64,000 nucleotides of DNA from contig NZ_CP016178.1 of the NCBI RefSeq assembly GCF_001677275.1, forward strand, positions 1,279,834 through 1,343,833, given 5' to 3'. Below, piece after piece: positions 61,454 through 64,000 of this stretch (the stretch's first letter is position 1; every line of letters starts with the position of its first letter). Under the pieces are notes generated by a model. That model ran no database searches. It was not told the origin of the DNA and worked only from the letters and a program-made list of their open reading frames with translations. The position numbers and the translations under genes were made by a program. The DNA is from Vibrio breoganii (GTDB taxonomy: Bacteria; Pseudomonadota; Gammaproteobacteria; Enterobacterales; Vibrionaceae).

Positions 61454-62743
61454 TTAGGCGCTGGTGATACCAAAGACAATAACAGAAACTCCCCCACCAA
61501 CAGCAACGCATGCGGTCATAACAGGCGCCACTCGATACCAGAGCTTCTTGTCCCCTATCGCCACCACCATGCCCATTTTAACTAGGGTATTCACTGACGC
61601 GGCGATAATAACGCCAATAGACGCAACCATAACACTTAACGACTCTGTGCTCTGACGCCCTAGAGCAAGGGAAATAGCATCAACATCAGTAATACCTGAT
61701 AGTGCCGACAGCATAAGCACGCCCGCATCCCCAAACCAATTGGAGAGTACATGGGAAAGCAGGATGATCACCGCTAATACCGCACCAAAAAACAGCGCCG
61801 AACGCAAAGCAAGTGGATTGGTCTGCTTATTATTCTGCTCCACATTATCCACCTCACAACTGCGCCATATCCACCAAGCAGGCACATACAGTACGATCAT
61901 CATGAGTAAGATTATGGGCCAAATCAGCATTACCAGATCAGGGTTTATTACCGACAATACAACCAGTAAGCGTGGGAACATAGTGCCGCAGCAAAGCAAG
62001 ATGCCACTGGCGAGTAACGGGCTAATATTGGCTTGCTCTCGAGAGAGCTGAGAAAACTGCAGGGTGAGAGCGGTAGAGGAGCTCAAACCTGCAAACACAG
62101 AAGTGAATAGTATCCCTCGCTTAGCGCCACCAATTTTTATCGCAAAATAACCAACAAAGGAAATGCTGGCAATGAGCACCACCATCCACCAAATCTCATA
62201 AGGGTTGAGGGCATTCCAAGGGCCGTAAGATTGGTTTGGCAGAAGGGGGAGCATCACAATGGAAATAAGGAGTAAGCGCAGCGCTGCATCCAGTTCGTAC
62301 TCTTGAAGCTTTTGCAGGGCTTGGTGAAGTTCTTTTTTATTGTCCAGTACCACAGCGGTAAGCACCGCCGCCACCGCCGCTAAGACTGCTTCACCAGAAA
62401 CAGCAAGGCAGCCAATGATAAAGGTGATTAGCAGGCTCACTACGCCAGTGATGCTGATGTCTTCACTTCGCTTTTGCTTCATCACAAAGGCAATACAGGC
62501 CAATAAGACCAGCGCAATCAAACCAAAGCCGATAAGTAAGGGCGAGTAGAGACTGGCTAGCGTTGCTATCAAGCCGCCTAGCAAGCTCACCAGCGAGTAA
62601 GTACGAATACCGGCCACACGACTGCCTTCAACCCTATGTCGCATTACCCAGCCTCTCTGAGTACCGATTATTACGCCCAATAACAGAGCAATGAACAGGT
62701 TCCAGATGAGGTGTTCATTCGTTACAAGATCACTAATGTTCAT
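61454..62743 (-). CDS. MgtC/SapB-DUF4010 membrane protein
   Basis: About 429 residues. N-terminal MgtC/SapB-type domain (IWNLFIALLLGVIIGTQRGW, YSLVSLLGGLIATLASLY), then a DUF4010 domain (~185-425) rich in helices with LLSALSGITDVDAISLALGRQ. Twelve or so membrane segments. MgtC proteins affect Mg2+ and acid survival, but the long DUF4010 fusion has no settled function. The start at 62743 follows AAGGTGG; the frame's extension to 62821 covers a hairpin leader and is not used. Confidence 0.85.
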   Translation of the reverse strand: MNISDLVTNEHLIWNLFIALLLGVIIGTQRGWVMRHRVEGSRVAGIRTYSLVSLLGGLIATLASLYSPLLIGFGLIALVLLACIAFVMKQKRSEDISITGVVSLLITFIIGCLAVSGEAVLAAVAAVLTAVVLDNKKELHQALQKLQEYELDAALRLLLISIVMLPLLPNQSYGPWNALNPYEIWWMVVLIASISFVGYFAIKIGGAKRGILFTSVFAGLSSSTALTLQFSQLSREQANISPLLASGILLCCGTMFPRLLVVLSVINPDLVMLIWPIILLMMIVLYVPAWWIWRSCEVDNVEQNNKQTNPLALRSALFFGAVLAVIILLSHVLSNWFGDAGVLMLSALSGITDVDAISLALGRQSTESLSVMVASIGVIIAASVNTLVKMGMVVAIGDKKLWYRVAPVMTACVAVGGGVSVIVFGITSA

Positions 62744-62764
62744 AGTCCACCTTTGTAATAGGGG

Positions 62765-62808
62765 CTGTTGATCTTTTGAGGTTATTTTTAATCGCAAAAG
62801 GTCAACAG
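62765..62808 (-). promoter_or_regulatory. Stable hairpin in the 5' leader of the DUF4010 gene
   Basis: Arms CTGTTGATCTTTTG (62765-62778) and CAAAAGGTCAACAG (62795-62808) pair over 14 positions with one G-U, flanked by GGG and CCC that could extend the stem. It ends about 20 bases upstream of the start codon, just above the ribosome-binding site, so a role in translation or attenuation is possible. Confidence 0.55.
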
Positions 62809-62881
62809 ACCCTACGCACACTTATGATTATTTTATGCCAAGGGAGAGATTTTTCTTTGACCTAGGAGAAAAGAAACGCAT

Positions 62882-62919
62882 AAAAAAACGCACATACCCT
62901 TGTAACGAGTACATGCGTT
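62882..62919 (-). terminator. Rho-independent terminator of the 63012 gene
   Basis: On the minus strand AACGCATGTACTC pairs, with some G-U, to GGGTATGTGCGTT, followed by a run of seven T. It lies about 90 bases after the small gene's stop. Confidence 0.75.
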
Positions 62920-63011
62920 CTTGTGTCGTATTTTAAGTTGAAAATAAAAACAATACGACAGAGTAATTTTTGTCATATGCCCATTGCTGAGCGTACTAGT
63001 CTCGCGTGGAA

Positions 63012-63209
63012 TTAGTGTAGTAACCCCAACTCGCGAGCCTCTTCCAGTGTCAATCCGCTTTCCCTGATTTCGCGCATTTGTTCTATTCGGCGTCTTGCCT
63101 CTGCAGATTTTAGCTGTTTATTCGAAGTGGCTTCGGGGGTGGCGTTCAATTCATCCCACGAACCCGCGAGACCTTGCATCTCTTCTCGGCTGATAGAATT
63201 AATAGACAT
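63012..63209 (-). CDS. Small charged protein, unknown function
   Basis: 65 residues from the ATG at 63209, which has AGGAG seven bases upstream. N-terminus MSINSISREEMQGLAGSWDE, then a basic-acidic helical stretch SAEARRRIEQMREIRESGLT ending EARELGLLH. No membrane segment or signal peptide. It may be a ribosome- or envelope-associated small protein, but I do not recognise a family. Followed by a good terminator. Confidence 0.65.
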   Translation of the reverse strand: MSINSISREEMQGLAGSWDELNATPEATSNKQLKSAEARRRIEQMREIRESGLTLEEARELGLLH

Positions 63210-63453
63210 CACTTTGCTCCTGAAATAACAATAAAATATAAGGCGTTTTTGCCTTGTGATATACAGTAGAAGCGGCGCTGGTCATGTATGCGCTAAGCTC
63301 CTCTGACCTCTGTATTGATAGCAATCTAGCAATCTTGTGTTAAGAAAATTTGAATCGATCTGTGATGGGGTTATCACCGCCTTTTTTGTTTTGTGGACAG
63401 CGTCTGTATTTGGTCACATTTTAGTCAATATTGATTTACACTTACAAATAATA

Positions 63454-63966
63454 ATGCTCAAAAAAGGAACGATTCTTGTGACTCGGCTAGATCAATGGCA
63501 ACAACAGTTTTCGCAGTGCCACAAAACGCGGAAGCATGATCAAGTGAAGGTTTTGGCTCAATTGATCAATGATCCTCCCCAAGAATTATGGGGGCCGGAA
63601 TTGTCGATCGAGCAGAGTCAAGGGCTTGGCTGTTGGCTTGATGGTTGTGCTCGTATGTATCAACATCACTTAGAGCAGGCAGAGCTTGAGGCGGCCTACT
63701 CTTATCTGTGTTTAGCACAAGGTCGATTGGAGCAGGTGATCAGCCGGGCTGAAGTGGATCAAAACATTCGTTTATGCTGCTGTCGTAGGCTTGAGCAGGT
63801 CATGGTATTGATCGTTGAGTTTTGCAAGAAGCAACATGGAAAGGCGTGGCGCGCTGAGTTAAGCAATCAAATTGAATCACACGTTAAGTTCTTAACGCTT
63901 TATCCGCTCAATGAAGCGCCGATCCCTGTGTTGAAGCCCTCACGAGGGGCGAATAAATCCGCATAG
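63454..63966 (+). CDS. Hypothetical helical protein
   Basis: About 170 residues from ATG 63454, or 162 from GTG 63478, which has the better spaced AAAAGGA. The body is helical: VTRLDQWQQQFSQCHKTRKH, QVKVLAQLINDPPQELWGPE, LEAAYSYLCLAQGRLEQVIS and a CCCRRLEQVMVL patch. The open frame reaches back to 63337 through a hydrophobic stretch (VITAFFVLWTASVFGHIL), which might be a genuine membrane segment in a longer protein. No family recognised. The stop codon lies in a perfect 12-base inverted repeat. Confidence 0.6.
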   Translation: MLKKGTILVTRLDQWQQQFSQCHKTRKHDQVKVLAQLINDPPQELWGPELSIEQSQGLGCWLDGCARMYQHHLEQAELEAAYSYLCLAQGRLEQVISRAEVDQNIRLCCCRRLEQVMVLIVEFCKKQHGKAWRAELSNQIESHVKFLTLYPLNEAPIPVLKPSRGANKSA

Positions 63967-63990
63967 ATCTTGGGTTTACAAGATCTATGC
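63961..63990. terminator. Perfect 12-bp inverted repeat at the gene end
   Basis: GCATAGATCTTG (63961-63972) and CAAGATCTATGC (63979-63990) with a six-base loop, overlapping the stop codon of the 63454 gene. No U-run follows within the window. Confidence 0.6.
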
Positions 63991-64000
63991 GGAAGCATGA

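Overview
The window looks like a stretch of a Vibrio chromosome. The reasons are a KtrA/KtrB potassium system of exactly the length known from Vibrio, an rbsDACBKR operon, a bactofilin/M23 pair, YibL and YeeN proteins, and many intergenic palindromic repeats ending in GTCAT/ATGAC. Base composition is moderate (mid-40s % GC by eye). No rRNA, tRNA, CRISPR or prophage was seen. From memory, several of these genes (rbs, ktr, yeeN-type) sit on chromosome 2 in V. cholerae, so a secondary chromosome is plausible but not shown here.

Layout. 1-7.6 kb: household genes (DJ-1-like fragment, TPR protein, arylamine N-acetyltransferase, YjdM, YceI, EamA exporter), then an aaeXAB-like efflux operon with a divergent LysR regulator. 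7.6-14.7 kb: a complete ribose operon (rbsDACBKR) bracketed by two direct arrays of the same 117-bp repeat. 14.8-19.1 kb: ktrBA, a DnaQ-like exonuclease and a prolyl aminopeptidase. 19.1-20.6 kb: a 7-bp tandem array into whose right end an intact 1,251-bp IS3-family element has inserted. 20.7-22.5 kb: three small proteins of unknown function, two of them exported.

22.5-37.4 kb: a carbohydrate-uptake and degradation locus on the minus strand: GH88 unsaturated uronyl hydrolase, DUF2264 protein, an oligopeptide/oligosaccharide-type ABC transporter (binding protein, two permeases, two ATPases), GH3 beta-glycosidase, LamB-type porin and a MalM-like lipoprotein. It is faced by a divergent LacI-family regulator with a good CRP-like site and palindromes between. 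The genes together describe a route: porin across the outer membrane, binding protein and ABC permease across the inner membrane, then cytoplasmic removal of an unsaturated uronic acid (GH88) and beta-glycoside cleavage (GH3).

37.5-44 kb: an orphan NapG/NapH electron-transfer pair, a DUF3429 protein and an AttEFGH-like ABC/FtsX/AttH-lipoprotein set. 44-49.4 kb: a TolC-MFP-ABC2-ABC2 export operon that lacks an ATPase gene, with a strong palindrome in its promoter region. 49.5-56 kb: a beta-barrel protein, a lipoprotein, a Gfo/Idh oxidoreductase, a CHASE3-like/HAMP/GGDEF diguanylate cyclase and the haem-containing fatty-acid cis/trans isomerase. 56-57.2 kb: about seven copies of a 153-155-bp tandem repeat made of two opposed hairpins. 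57.2-64 kb: bactofilin and M23 peptidase (overlapping genes), YibL, a beta-hydroxyacid dehydrogenase, YeeN-type YebC protein, a MgtC/DUF4010 membrane protein with a hairpin leader, and small unknown proteins.

No single gene cluster here is clearly a new defence or biosynthetic system. The most notable signals are the hairpin-repeat family with its arrays (including the bracketed rbs operon), the uronate/beta-glycoside locus, the ATPase-less exporter and a 13-bp palindrome that recurs four times.
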